This document shows, one piece after another, positions 1 to 8,092 of a stretch of DNA of 64,000 bases; position 1 is the stretch's first letter; the number at the start of each line of letters is the position of its first letter. Made by a program: the position numbers and the translations under genes. The stretch spans positions 3,341,219 to 3,405,218 of the forward strand of contig NZ_CP094828.1 in NCBI RefSeq assembly GCF_022865125.1. The letters are read 5' to 3'. This DNA is from Acuticoccus sp. I52.16.1. Its GTDB lineage: Bacteria; Pseudomonadota; Alphaproteobacteria; Rhizobiales; Amorphaceae. Under the pieces are notes generated by a model that made no database searches, was not told the DNA's origin, and saw only the letters and a program-made list of their open reading frames with translations.

Positions 1-382
1 CGCTGTGCGGCATGCAGTGCTCCGCCTCGTCGGCCGCCTTCTGGCCACACTGTGCCGCGGCCCTATCCCCGCCCGTCTTGCGCCGCTCCATCCGGCCGGG
101 ACGCGGTCCCTCGCTGGCCGGAGGCGGCAGGCGATGGACTGCGCCCGTCCGTGCGTGGCTGTGTCTGGTCTGACGCCCGGCACCGTCGGCTCCGGGCGGG
201 TGTGCGGCGGCGTGCCAGTGCTTCGGGTGCGGCGAGGGGGGAGCCTTGCAAGGGTGCTCCGCCGCGTCGCATGGTTGTCATCTCCACGTATGATGTACCT
301 AGTGGCATGTCGTCGGCGGCGGCCGCGCATCGGGGCCCCGCGTCGCGGTCGCGCCGCGGTCCGCCCACCCAATGGAGCGCCT
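1..382. other. Upstream region without a recognisable gene
   Basis: About 380 bases precede the first convincing start codon. The forward frame that leads into the PhnN fusion is open throughout, but its translation is Arg/Pro/Ala-rich with no family motif, as expected of chance open frames in very GC-rich DNA. A good GGAG at 374-377, five bases before ATG 383, marks the start of the real gene. I see no tRNA, terminator or repeat here. The stretch may hold the promoter of the fusion gene. Confidence 0.5.
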
Positions 383-2458
383 ATGCAGACACACGACGGC
401 CCTGAGGACGCGGTGGCGGAGCCGGCCGGGGCGTCGTCTCGGGAGGGCGTCCTGTTCCTCGTCGTCGGGCCGAGCGGGGTGGGCAAGGACTCGTTGATCG
501 ACGGCGCTCGTGCCCGCCTGCCGCAGCGGCACTTCAGCCTCGCCCAGCGTGTCGTCACCCGCCCGCGTGAGGCCGGTGGCGAGGACCACGAACCCATGGA
601 CCTCACCACCTTTCGTGCCGAGGAGGCCGCGGGCGCCTTCGCCGTCGCCTGGGGCGCGCATGGCCTGCGCTACGGCATCCGCCACCGTGCCATCGCCCCG
701 CTGGCGCAGGGGTCCAACGTCATCGTCAACGCCTCGCGCGGCTCGATCGGCGCCTTCGCGACCCTCGCCCGGCGCGTCGTGGTGATCTCCGTCGTCGCCC
801 CGCCGGAGATCGTGCGCGCCCGTCTCGAAGCCCGCGGGCGCGAGGACGCGGCCGACGTCGCCGCGCGGCTCGAGCGGCGGGTGCCGCTGGTCGGCGCCGG
901 CAACGTCGCGGTCATCGACAACGGCGGCGCGCTGGAAGTGGGGGTCGACCATTTCGTCGCCGCACTCCTCGGCGCCGCCCGGCTGCCGCTCGCCGTGCAC
1001 CGTGTCCCCGTCACGCTGCCGGGCGGTCCCGTCGCGTTCGTGCATCGCGCCGCGTTGCCGCTCGCCAGCCAGCAGGTCGCGGCAGGCGGGGGGACCGAGG
1101 TCGTCGCCGACAGCGCCGTGCGCGTGCGCCTCGCCGTGACCGACGGGCCGCTCGTCGACCCGGCCAGCGTCGGCCTGCCGGACGCGGTGTTCGACCGGCT
1201 CGGTGCCGCCGAGGGCAGCGAGGTGGTTCTGCGCCGCGCCGCACCGCCCGTCAGCCGGGACGCGCTCCGGCGCAAAATCGCCGGCGATACGCTGGGGGCT
1301 GGCGCCATCGCCACCATCGTGCGCGACATCGTCGACGGCCGCTACAGCGAGGCGGAGGTGGCCGGCTTCCTCGTCGCCGCCTCGCGCCAGCTCACCGTGA
1401 CCGAGATTGCGGCGCTAACGAAGGAGCGTGCCGGCCTCGTCGTGCCGATCGCCTGGGATCGCCGGTTGGTGGTCGACAAGCACTCGCTGGGCGGCGTGCC
1501 GGGCAACCCGATCTCGCTGGTGGTGGTCCCGGTGGTGGCCGCGCACGGGCTGCCGATCCCCAAGACGTCCTCGCGTGCGATCACCTCCGCCGCCGGCACC
1601 GCCGACATCATGGAGTGCGCCGCGCGCGTGGATCTCGACGCTGCCGACCTGAAGCGCGTCGTGAGCACCGCGGGCGGCGCCGTCGCCTGGGCCGGACGCA
1701 TCAGCCACAGCCCGCTCGACGACGTGATGAACGCCATCAACCGCCCGCTCGGGATCGCTTCGCCGGGGCTCGACGTGTCCTCGATCTTGTCCAAGAAGCT
1801 CGCCGTCGGCGCGACCCATGTGGCGATCGACATTCCGGTCGGCCCTGCCGCCAAGGTGAAGACGGCCGAGGCGGGCGCCGAGCTGGCGCGGCTCTTCGAG
1901 GAGGTGGGCCGCGCGGTCGGCCTCACCGTCCGTGCCGCGATCAGCGACGGGCGCCACCCGCTCGGCCGCGGTGTGGGCCCCGCGCTGGAGCTGGAGGACG
2001 CGCTGGCGATCCTCTCCGGCGCGCCGGAGGCATGCGCCGCGCTGCGCGCCAAGGCGGTGAACGTCGCCGGCACCATCCTGGAGTGGGACCCGGCCGTCCG
2101 CGAGGGCGAGGGTCCCGCCACCGCCGCGCGGCTCCTGGCCAGCGGGGCCGCGCTGGACGCCTTCCGCGCGATCGTCGCCGCGCAGGGGCCGGTCGAGCGT
2201 TTGGCGCCGGGGCCGTTCACGCGGCCGCTCCTCGCCCCGCGCGCCGGCCGGGTGGCGGACATCGACGTTTTCGCCGTGGCGGGGCTGGCCCGCGCGGTCG
2301 GCGCACCGCTGGACAAGGGCGCGGGCGTGCGGCTCACGGTGCGGGTCGGGGACGAGGTCGCCGCCGGAGACGTTCTGGCCGACGTGGTGGCGAGCAGCCA
2401 GAACGGGATCGACGCCATCCGCGCCGACGCCAGCGGCGAGCTTTTCACGCTCGCCTGA
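383..2458 (+). CDS. Fusion: PhnN-type ribose 1,5-bisphosphokinase + AMP phosphorylase-type (DeoA/type 2) enzyme
   Basis: A 691-residue protein with two enzymes in one frame. Residues about 21-200 are a PhnN-like kinase with P-loop GPSGVGKD (29-36) and a guanylate-kinase-like fold; PhnN phosphorylates ribose 1,5-bisphosphate to PRPP. Residues about 205-691 resemble the long archaeal AMP phosphorylase / type 2 thymidine phosphorylase family: an extra N-terminal domain, then RRKIAGDTLGAGAI, DKHSLGGVPGNPISL (365-379) and IPKTSSRAITSAAGTAD (392-408), which differ from classical DeoA (KHSTGGVGD). AMP phosphorylase releases ribose 1,5-bisphosphate, the substrate of PhnN, so the halves could act in sequence. 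ATG 383 was chosen for its GGAG at -6 and because homology begins just after it. No other phn gene is in view. The domain calls are firm; the substrate of the second half is inferred. Confidence 0.85.
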   Translation: MQTHDGPEDAVAEPAGASSREGVLFLVVGPSGVGKDSLIDGARARLPQRHFSLAQRVVTRPREAGGEDHEPMDLTTFRAEEAAGAFAVAWGAHGLRYGIRHRAIAPLAQGSNVIVNASRGSIGAFATLARRVVVISVVAPPEIVRARLEARGREDAADVAARLERRVPLVGAGNVAVIDNGGALEVGVDHFVAALLGAARLPLAVHRVPVTLPGGPVAFVHRAALPLASQQVAAGGGTEVVADSAVRVRLAVTDGPLVDPASVGLPDAVFDRLGAAEGSEVVLRRAAPPVSRDALRRKIAGDTLGAGAIATIVRDIVDGRYSEAEVAGFLVAASRQLTVTEIAALTKERAGLVVPIAWDRRLVVDKHSLGGVPGNPISLVVVPVVAAHGLPIPKTSSRAITSAAGTADIMECAARVDLDAADLKRVVSTAGGAVAWAGRISHSPLDDVMNAINRPLGIASPGLDVSSILSKKLAVGATHVAIDIPVGPAAKVKTAEAGAELARLFEEVGRAVGLTVRAAISDGRHPLGRGVGPALELEDALAILSGAPEACAALRAKAVNVAGTILEWDPAVREGEGPATAARLLASGAALDAFRAIVAAQGPVERLAPGPFTRPLLAPRAGRVADIDVFAVAGLARAVGAPLDKGAGVRLTVRVGDEVAAGDVLADVVASSQNGIDAIRADASGELFTLA

Positions 2459-2468
2459 CCGGCGCCGC

Positions 2469-3029
2469 TCAGCTCGCCGAGGCGACGATCAGGAACGAGA
2501 TGACGAGGTCCACCACCACCAGCGCGATGGCGATCTCCAACGTCACCCCCAGCGCGATGCGCATGATGAGGTAGTGGTAGCGCACGGCCACCATCAGGGC
2601 GGCGATGGTCGCGATCACGGCCAGTTCGTCGCCCATGAAACCGGCCCCCTGCAGCAGGAGCGGGATGGTGACGATCACCCAGCTGATCGGCGCCGCCCAG
2701 TTCCGCGCCACGACGTAGGTCACATAGCGCTTCGTCACCCCCAGCGGCTTGGCGATGCAGGCGAGGAGGATGGGGAAGGCGACCCAGTCGAGCGCCAGCA
2801 CGGGCAGCCGCTCCGCGAACGCTTCGCCGAACGGGGGCTGCACGGCGATGCGCGACAAGGCGAGCAGGGAAATCGCGTCGATCGGCAATACCAGGAGGAT
2901 GGCCCAGAAGGAGCGCCAGAAGCCGTCGATCGAGCGGTCAAGCAGGTCGATCCCGTCCGGCCGGTTGCGGAAGAGCCGCCAGGCCCCCTCCAGCGATCGG
3001 CCGATCTCCGGCCCGCTCACAGCGCGCAC
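2469..3029 (-). CDS. Hypothetical polytopic membrane protein
   Basis: A 186-residue protein with about five hydrophobic segments (residues about 38-62, 75-95, 112-130, 133-150, 160-182) and a short polar N-terminus, so an inner-membrane protein. No catalytic motif is recognised. The start is GTG at 3029. It lies 28 bases downstream of dapE on the same strand and is probably the last gene of the dapD-DUF805-dapE transcript. It converges with the PhnN fusion gene, leaving only 10 bases between stops. The function is unknown. Confidence 0.7.
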   Translation of the reverse strand: MRAVSGPEIGRSLEGAWRLFRNRPDGIDLLDRSIDGFWRSFWAILLVLPIDAISLLALSRIAVQPPFGEAFAERLPVLALDWVAFPILLACIAKPLGVTKRYVTYVVARNWAAPISWVIVTIPLLLQGAGFMGDELAVIATIAALMVAVRYHYLIMRIALGVTLEIAIALVVVDLVISFLIVASAS

Positions 3030-3057
3030 GCCCCAGCCGCCTGACCGCCGGTCGTGC

Positions 3058-4212
3058 TCATGCCGCGAGGACGGCGTCGATGATGGCGCGGTAGGCGGCG
3101 GCGAGCGTGCGCAGCTCGCTGACGGAGGTGCGCTCGTTCACCTGGTGCATCGTGTCGCCGACACCGCCGAATTCCACCACCGGGCAATAGTCCTTGATGA
3201 AGCGCGCGTCCGAGGTGCCACCGCCGGTGGTCGCCTCCGGCGTGACCCCGGTGGTCGCCTCGATCGCGCCGGTGAGGGCGGCGATTAGCGCGTCGTCCTT
3301 GGTACGGAAGGCGCCGCCGTGGCTCGGTTGCCAGGTGACGTCGACCTGAAGGCTGTTGCCGCCGGTGCCGATGCGCTCGAGCAGTTCGGCACGCAGCGCC
3401 TCCGGTTGCCACAGGTCGTTGAAGCGCACGTTGAAGCGCAGCGTCGCCGTCTCGGGGATCACGTTCCAGGCCGGGTTGCCGACGTCGATCGAGACGATCT
3501 CGAGATTGGAGGGGGCGAACTGCTCGGTACCCTCGTCGAGAGGCTCCAGGAGGCGCCCACCCATCGCCAGCAGCTCCGGCACCGGGCTCTGCGCCAGGTG
3601 CTGGTAGGCGACATGCCCCTGGCGGCCGGTGACCGTCACCTCGGCCGACATCGAGCCGCGGCGGCCGATCTTGATGGTGTCGCCCAACGTGACGCGCGAG
3701 GTCGGCTCGCCGACGACGCAGGCGTCGATCCGCCCGCGCGTGGCCGCCCAGGCGATCAGCGGGGCGGTGCCGTCCTGCGCGGCGCCTTCCTCGTCACCGG
3801 TGATGACGAACGAGACCCGGCCCGGCGCGTCGGAGGCGGCCCAGTCGGCCGCGGCGACGATCATCGCCGCCACGGCGCCCTTCATGTCCTGTGCGCCGCG
3901 ACCGTACAGCGTGTCGCCGACGATCTCGGCCCCGAAGGGCGGGTGGGACCAGGCCTCTTCGCTGCCCGGCGGCACGACGTCGACATGGCCGGCGAAGGCG
4001 AGATGCCGGCCGGAGCCCTTGGTCGCGAAGAGGTTCTCGACCGGCGTGCCGGCGTCGTCGAACGTCATGCGCGTCACTTCGAAGCCGGCGGCGGTGAGCG
4101 CGTCCTCGACGATGTCGAACGCGGCGGGGGCCGCGGGGGTGATGCTTTCGGCTCGGATCAGGCGCTGCGCCAGGTCGACCGGGTCGAGGGCGAGGGAAAC
4201 GTGATCAGCCAC
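3058..4212 (-). CDS. dapE: Succinyl-diaminopimelate desuccinylase
   Basis: A 384-residue M20-family metallohydrolase that hydrolyses N-succinyl-L,L-diaminopimelate to L,L-diaminopimelate and succinate in the succinylase branch of lysine and peptidoglycan precursor synthesis. Zinc-ligand motifs are clear: LAFAGHVDVVPPG (His), YGRGAQDMKG (bridging Asp), ITGDEEG (catalytic Glu pair), and GGGTSDARFIKDYCPVVEFG near the C-terminus. Length and motif order match DapE rather than other M20 peptidases. Its start abuts the stop of the DUF805 gene, and dapD lies just upstream, so the two lysine genes share a transcript with the small membrane protein between them. Confidence 0.95.
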   Translation of the reverse strand: MADHVSLALDPVDLAQRLIRAESITPAAPAAFDIVEDALTAAGFEVTRMTFDDAGTPVENLFATKGSGRHLAFAGHVDVVPPGSEEAWSHPPFGAEIVGDTLYGRGAQDMKGAVAAMIVAAADWAASDAPGRVSFVITGDEEGAAQDGTAPLIAWAATRGRIDACVVGEPTSRVTLGDTIKIGRRGSMSAEVTVTGRQGHVAYQHLAQSPVPELLAMGGRLLEPLDEGTEQFAPSNLEIVSIDVGNPAWNVIPETATLRFNVRFNDLWQPEALRAELLERIGTGGNSLQVDVTWQPSHGGAFRTKDDALIAALTGAIEATTGVTPEATTGGGTSDARFIKDYCPVVEFGGVGDTMHQVNERTSVSELRTLAAAYRAIIDAVLAA

Positions 4213-4626
4213 CTATCGTGCTCGCTGGTTGGGGCCTGGACCGTAGATGTTGGGGCCGCGTTCGCCGGGGACGACGCCGATGATGAAGAAGCCGACGAGG
4301 CTCACCACCGGGATCGCCAGGAGGAGAGAGGCCCAGCCGGTGATGCCGCGGTCGTGCAGGCGCTTCACCACGAGGGCGACCTGCACCCACATCAGCGCGG
4401 CGAGTTCCAGAACCATGATGACGACGCCGAGCTGGCCGTAGCGCACGTGGATCGTCTCGCCCTCGAAGTCGAAGATCGGCAAGGCGAGGGCGATCGGAAC
4501 GGTGAGCGCGAGGCAGAACAGATTGCTCAGCCAGAAGACCTCACGGTCGATCCGCCCGTCGAACCCGAACAAGGCCCAGGCGATGGACGGCGGGCGGACG
4601 GTCGGCGGGCGGGTATCGGTCGGCAA
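4213..4626 (-). CDS. DUF805 family membrane protein
   Basis: A 137-residue inner-membrane protein. It carries the DUF805 hallmarks FGFDGRIDREVFW near the N-terminus, KRLHDRGITGW in the middle and GERGPNIYGPGPN at the C-terminus, with three or four hydrophobic helices between them. The family's biochemical role is unknown. The only plausible start in frame is TTG at 4626, three bases after the dapD stop; its stop directly precedes the dapE start. Such tight packing suggests translational coupling inside a lysine-biosynthesis operon, but nothing in the sequence ties it to lysine chemistry. Confidence 0.85.
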   Translation of the reverse strand: MPTDTRPPTVRPPSIAWALFGFDGRIDREVFWLSNLFCLALTVPIALALPIFDFEGETIHVRYGQLGVVIMVLELAALMWVQVALVVKRLHDRGITGWASLLLAIPVVSLVGFFIIGVVPGERGPNIYGPGPNQRAR

Positions 4627-4629
4627 GCG

Positions 4630-5481
4630 TCAGTCCCTGAGGAGATCGTTGATCGACGTCTTGGAGCGGGTGCGCTCGTCGACACGCTTCACGATGATGG
4701 CGGCGGCGAGCGACATCTTCACGTTGGCCGCGCCGGTGGTCTCGACCGAGCCGGGGACGACCACCGAATATGGCGGCACCTCGCCCATGTAGGTCTGCCC
4801 GGTGGCGCGGTCGATGATCTTTGTCGACGCACCCAGGAAGACGCCCATGGACAGGACCGAGCCCTTGCCGACGCGCACGCCCTCGGCGACCTCGGAGCGG
4901 GCGCCGATGAAGCAGTCGTCCTCGATGACGACCGGGGCGGCCTGGAGCGGCTCCAGCACGCCGCCGATGCCCGCGCCGCCGGAGATGTGGCAGTTCTTGC
5001 CGATCTGCGCGCACGAGCCGACGGTGGCCCAGGTGTCGACCATGGTCCCCTCGTCGACATAGGCGCCGAGGTTGACGAAGGACGGCATCAACACGACGCC
5101 GGGCGCGACGAAGGCGGAGCGGCGGACGATCGCGCCGGGGACCGCGCGGAAGCCGGCAGTCTCGAACTCGGCGTCGCGCCAGCCGTCGAACTTGGAGGGG
5201 ACCTTGTCCCACCAGCGCGCGTTGCCGGGGCCGCCGTCGATCGCTTCCATCGGATAGAGGCGGAACGACAGGAGGACGGCCTTCTTCAGCCACTCGTTCA
5301 CCTGCCAGCCGGTCGCGGTCGGTTCGGCGACGCGTACGACGCCGCGGTCCAGCAGGCCCAGCGCCTTGTCGACGGCGTCGCGGACCATGCCGGTGGTGCG
5401 CACGGTGATGGTGGCGCGCTCCTCGAACGCGGCGTCGATGGTGGCGGCGAGGCGATCGCGCTCAGACTGGGAAAGATGCAT
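4630..5481 (-). CDS. dapD: 2,3,4,5-tetrahydropyridine-2,6-dicarboxylate N-succinyltransferase
   Basis: A 283-residue enzyme that transfers succinyl from succinyl-CoA to tetrahydrodipicolinate in lysine/diaminopimelate synthesis. The C-terminal half is a left-handed beta-helix built of hexapeptide repeats, with the signature segments [20 protein letters not shown] and [20 protein letters not shown]; the N-terminal helical domain is also present. Length is normal for DapD (about 275-285). It is the first gene of the dapD-DUF805-dapE-membrane protein unit. The 160 bases upstream, before the nucleotidase gene ends, presumably hold its promoter. Confidence 0.95.
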   Translation of the reverse strand: MHLSQSERDRLAATIDAAFEERATITVRTTGMVRDAVDKALGLLDRGVVRVAEPTATGWQVNEWLKKAVLLSFRLYPMEAIDGGPGNARWWDKVPSKFDGWRDAEFETAGFRAVPGAIVRRSAFVAPGVVLMPSFVNLGAYVDEGTMVDTWATVGSCAQIGKNCHISGGAGIGGVLEPLQAAPVVIEDDCFIGARSEVAEGVRVGKGSVLSMGVFLGASTKIIDRATGQTYMGEVPPYSVVVPGSVETTGAANVKMSLAAAIIVKRVDERTRSKTSINDLLRD

Positions 5482-5645
5482 CGATTAACGGTTCCGGACT
5501 GCGTCAGTCCACCTGACATAGGCGATCGTCGCGCCGAAGGATACCCGCCGGGTGCGGCCGCTTCGCACGCGCTGCCGGCTCGTCGCGCCGCCGCGGGGCG
5601 GGGCGTGCGCGCGGCCTCGTCACGGGCCGCGCCGGGGGCGAGGCC

Positions 5646-6401
5646 TCAGGCCGAGGTCTCCAGCGCCACCGGGCAGACGCGCTCCAGGAAGGCGGCGAGA
5701 TCGTCGGTCACATACTCGACGTGCGGGGCCGTCCGGCCCTCCAACTCCCAGTCCTCGCGGAACACCTCGCGGGTGCCCTCGGGCACGACCAGGACGGTGC
5801 GCATCCCGCGCGCGTGCGGCACGGCGAGGTTGCGCGACAGGTCCTCGAACATCGCCGCGCAGGCCGGGTCGATCCGGTGCTTGTCCCAGAACCGGTTGTA
5901 GGTGTCCTCGTGCGGTTTGGGGACGAGGTCGGCGGCGACGATGTCGAAGATGTCCTCGAAATGCTTGGCCAGGCCGAGCCGGCCGGCGATCGCCTCGGCG
6001 TGGGCGGTCGTGCCGTTGGTCATGATGAAGCGGCGGCCGGGCAGCGCCTCGATCGCGGCGGCGAGGCGCGGGTCGGGCTCGATGGTCGAGTGGTCGATGT
6101 CGTGCACGAACTCCAGGAACCCGTCGGGGTTGATGCCGTGCTCCACCATCAGGCCGCGCAACGTGGTGCCGTAGCGCTTGTAATAGTCCTTCTGCAGAGC
6201 GTGGGCCGCGTCGCGCTCCATTCCCAGGAGGCCGGCGACGAACTCGCCCATCTTGCTGTCCACCTGCGCGAAGAGGTTCGTGTGCGCCGGGTAGAGCGTA
6301 TTGTCGAGGTCGAAGATCCAGGTGTCGACGCGGGCGAAGGGGGTGAGGTCGCGCGGGTTCGCGGCGGGGCTCTCGGACGGAAGCGGTGTGGCGTGGGGCA
6401 T
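5646..6401 (-). CDS. Pyrimidine 5'-nucleotidase (HAD family, SDT1/PHM8-like)
   Basis: A 251-residue HAD-superfamily hydrolase predicted to dephosphorylate pyrimidine nucleoside monophosphates in the cytoplasm. Motif I is FDLDNTLYP (nucleophile and acid/base Asp), motif II is IMTNGT, motif III Lys lies in DLVPKPHEDTY, and motif IV is MFEDLSRN. The cap insertion begins with the TTLRGL segment typical of this subfamily. It is read from the same strand as the downstream dapD and sits between argB and dapD, an order common in Hyphomicrobiales. The gap to argB (6402-6560) holds a perfect hairpin. Confidence 0.88.
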   Translation of the reverse strand: MPHATPLPSESPAANPRDLTPFARVDTWIFDLDNTLYPAHTNLFAQVDSKMGEFVAGLLGMERDAAHALQKDYYKRYGTTLRGLMVEHGINPDGFLEFVHDIDHSTIEPDPRLAAAIEALPGRRFIMTNGTTAHAEAIAGRLGLAKHFEDIFDIVAADLVPKPHEDTYNRFWDKHRIDPACAAMFEDLSRNLAVPHARGMRTVLVVPEGTREVFREDWELEGRTAPHVEYVTDDLAAFLERVCPVALETSA

Positions 6402-6442
6402 GACGTCTCGCTACTGGCCCGGCGCGACGACGGCCGCCCGGA

Positions 6443-6465
6443 GGGGAAGACTACACATCTTCCCC
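6443..6465. repeat. Perfect inverted repeat between argB and the nucleotidase gene
   Basis: GGGGAAGA and TCTTCCCC (8 bp, perfect) flank a 7-base loop. There is no T-run on either side, so it is not a canonical intrinsic terminator. It may be a processing or pausing hairpin, or a protein-binding site upstream of the nucleotidase start at 6401. Confidence 0.45.
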
Positions 6466-6560
6466 GCCGACGCAAAAACCAGGCCGGCGTCGCACGCCAG
6501 CCCGGGCCAAGATGGAGGCTGCCCCGCCGGGCGCGGGAGAGCGAGGGTCGTGCGAGCCGA

Positions 6561-7472
6561 TCAGCGGGTGATCAGGGTGCCGGCGCCACCGTCGGTGAAC
6601 AGCTCCAGGAGCACGGCGTGGGGCGTTTTGCCGTTGAGGATGACCACGCCGTCGACGCCGCGCTCGAGTGCGGCGATGCACGTCTCGACCTTCGGGACCA
6701 TGCCGCCGGAGATGACGCCGGAGGCCATGAGGCGGCGGGCCTCGGCGACGGTCAGCTCGCGGATCAGCTCGCCGTCGGCGCCGAGCACGCCGTCCACGTC
6801 GGTCAGGAAGAGGAGGCGCGTGGCACCGAGCGCGCCGGCGATGGCGCCCGCGAAGGTGTCGGCGTTGATGTTGTAGGTCTCGCCGTCGGCGCCTTGGGCG
6901 ACCGGGGCGATCACCGGGATGATCTCCTGCTTGGCGAGGACGTCGAGCACATCGCGGCGGACTTCGACCGGCTCGCCGACGAAACCGAGGTCGACCACCT
7001 TCTCGATGTTGGAATCGGGGTCGCGCTGGGTGCGCTTCAGCGGCTCGGCGAGGACCATGCGCCCGTCCTTGCCGCACAGGCCGACGGCGCGCCCACCGGC
7101 GGCGTTGATCGTGGAGACGATGTCTTTGTTGATCGACCCGGCGAGGACCATCTCGACGATCGCCACGGTCTCGCGGGTGGTGACGCGCAGGCCGTCGCGG
7201 AACTCGGACTTGATGTTCAGCCGGTCGAGCATCTGGCCGATCTGCGGGCCGCCGCCGTGCACCACCACGGCGTTGATGCCGGCGAGGGTGAGGAGGGTGA
7301 TGTCCTCGGCGAAATCACGCGCCAGCTCGGGATCGCCCATGGCGTGGCCGCCATATTTCACGACGATCGTGCGGTCGTCGTAGCGTAGCATGTAGGGCAG
7401 CGCGGTTGCGATGATCTCGGCGCGCAGCGGGGCGTCGGCGGGGAGATTGTCGTCGGCGGTCGGCATGGGCAC
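6561..7472 (-). CDS. argB: Acetylglutamate kinase
   Basis: A 303-residue amino-acid kinase that phosphorylates N-acetyl-L-glutamate, the second step of arginine synthesis. The signature [11 protein letters not shown], the KYGGHAMG segment near the N-terminus, the central [14 protein letters not shown] and the C-terminal [20 protein letters not shown] are all in place. Length matches the hexameric, arginine-inhibited ArgB type. The gene appears to be transcribed alone or ahead of the nucleotidase gene, which starts 159 bases downstream. argJ, another arginine gene, lies in the same window at 35.6 kb but in a different transcript. Confidence 0.95.
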   Translation of the reverse strand: MPMPTADDNLPADAPLRAEIIATALPYMLRYDDRTIVVKYGGHAMGDPELARDFAEDITLLTLAGINAVVVHGGGPQIGQMLDRLNIKSEFRDGLRVTTRETVAIVEMVLAGSINKDIVSTINAAGGRAVGLCGKDGRMVLAEPLKRTQRDPDSNIEKVVDLGFVGEPVEVRRDVLDVLAKQEIIPVIAPVAQGADGETYNINADTFAGAIAGALGATRLLFLTDVDGVLGADGELIRELTVAEARRLMASGVISGGMVPKVETCIAALERGVDGVVILNGKTPHAVLLELFTDGGAGTLITR

Positions 7473-7536
7473 CGTATCTTTCCGTTATGCAAGCGTGCCT
7501 AGCTCGCCGGCCCGGCCCTTGCAAGACGGGAACGCC

Positions 7537-7562
7537 GGTCGCCGTCGCCGGTCGCCGTCGCC
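7537..7562. repeat. Short tandem duplication (13 bp x 2)
   Basis: GGTCGCCGTCGCC occurs twice in direct tandem in the gap between argB and the small exported protein gene. It is a simple GC-rich duplication with no evident function; it may be slippage-prone. Confidence 0.5.
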
Positions 7563-7595
7563 CCGGGCGCGCACCCGCATTCGTCCGGTGCCGTC

Positions 7596-7931
7596 TCACT
7601 GCGTCCGGCCGGGGCAGATCACCTCGAACTTATGGAACCACCGGCGTCTCGGGGCGCTCCAGGCGCGTACCTTCGCGCGATGGCAGACCGTGGTGACCCG
7701 CGCCCCGCCTTTGGTGGTGAAGATGGTGTAGCCGCGCACCAGTCGGTCGTGCGGGCTCGGCGTCTCCTCCTGGTGGGCGAGGCCGTCCTGCGCCTCGGTG
7801 AGGACGGCGGAGGCGGGCGCGATGCCGGGCGCGGTCTCGAGCGGCGTGGCGCCGTAGGGTGCCGAAAGGGCCCCGGAGACGGCGGCGCAGCAGCCGATCG
7901 CGGCGGCCGACAGCACGGGTTTCAGCGTCAT
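7596..7931 (-). CDS. Small exported hypothetical protein
   Basis: A 111-residue protein starting MTLKPVLSAAAIGCCAAVSG, a plausible Sec signal peptide with cleavage around GALSA (residues 20-25). The mature part is short and basic toward the C-terminus (KVRAWSAPRRRWFHKF) and contains two Cys (CHRAKV and VICPG) that could form a disulphide in the periplasm. No family is recognised. ATG 7931 was chosen because AGGAG lies six bases upstream and the signal peptide begins exactly there; the longer frame upstream is arginine-rich noise. Its role is unknown. Confidence 0.6.
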   Translation of the reverse strand: MTLKPVLSAAAIGCCAAVSGALSAPYGATPLETAPGIAPASAVLTEAQDGLAHQEETPSPHDRLVRGYTIFTTKGGARVTTVCHRAKVRAWSAPRRRWFHKFEVICPGRTQ

Positions 7932-8092
7932 GATCGTCTCCTGCCGTGCCGATGAAGAGGCCGGGCCGTCCCGGCGGCAGGAAGGAGATGGACGAAGGGC
8001 GATGCGGGCGCTGTGCCGGGCGGCACAGCGCCGCGAGCGCACCGGCACGTCGCGGGGGAGGGACCGCGGCGCCTCGACGGCGCCGCGGTCGA

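Noticed and set aside
5-382. An N-terminal extension of the PhnN fusion protein
   Set aside because: The 126 extra residues are Arg/Pro/Cys-rich with no motif, while a good Shine-Dalgarno and the start of homology both point to ATG 383.
3319-5901. An 860-codon plus-strand frame opposite dapE-DUF805-dapD
   Set aside because: It spans three conserved genes on the other strand and shows no protein motif.
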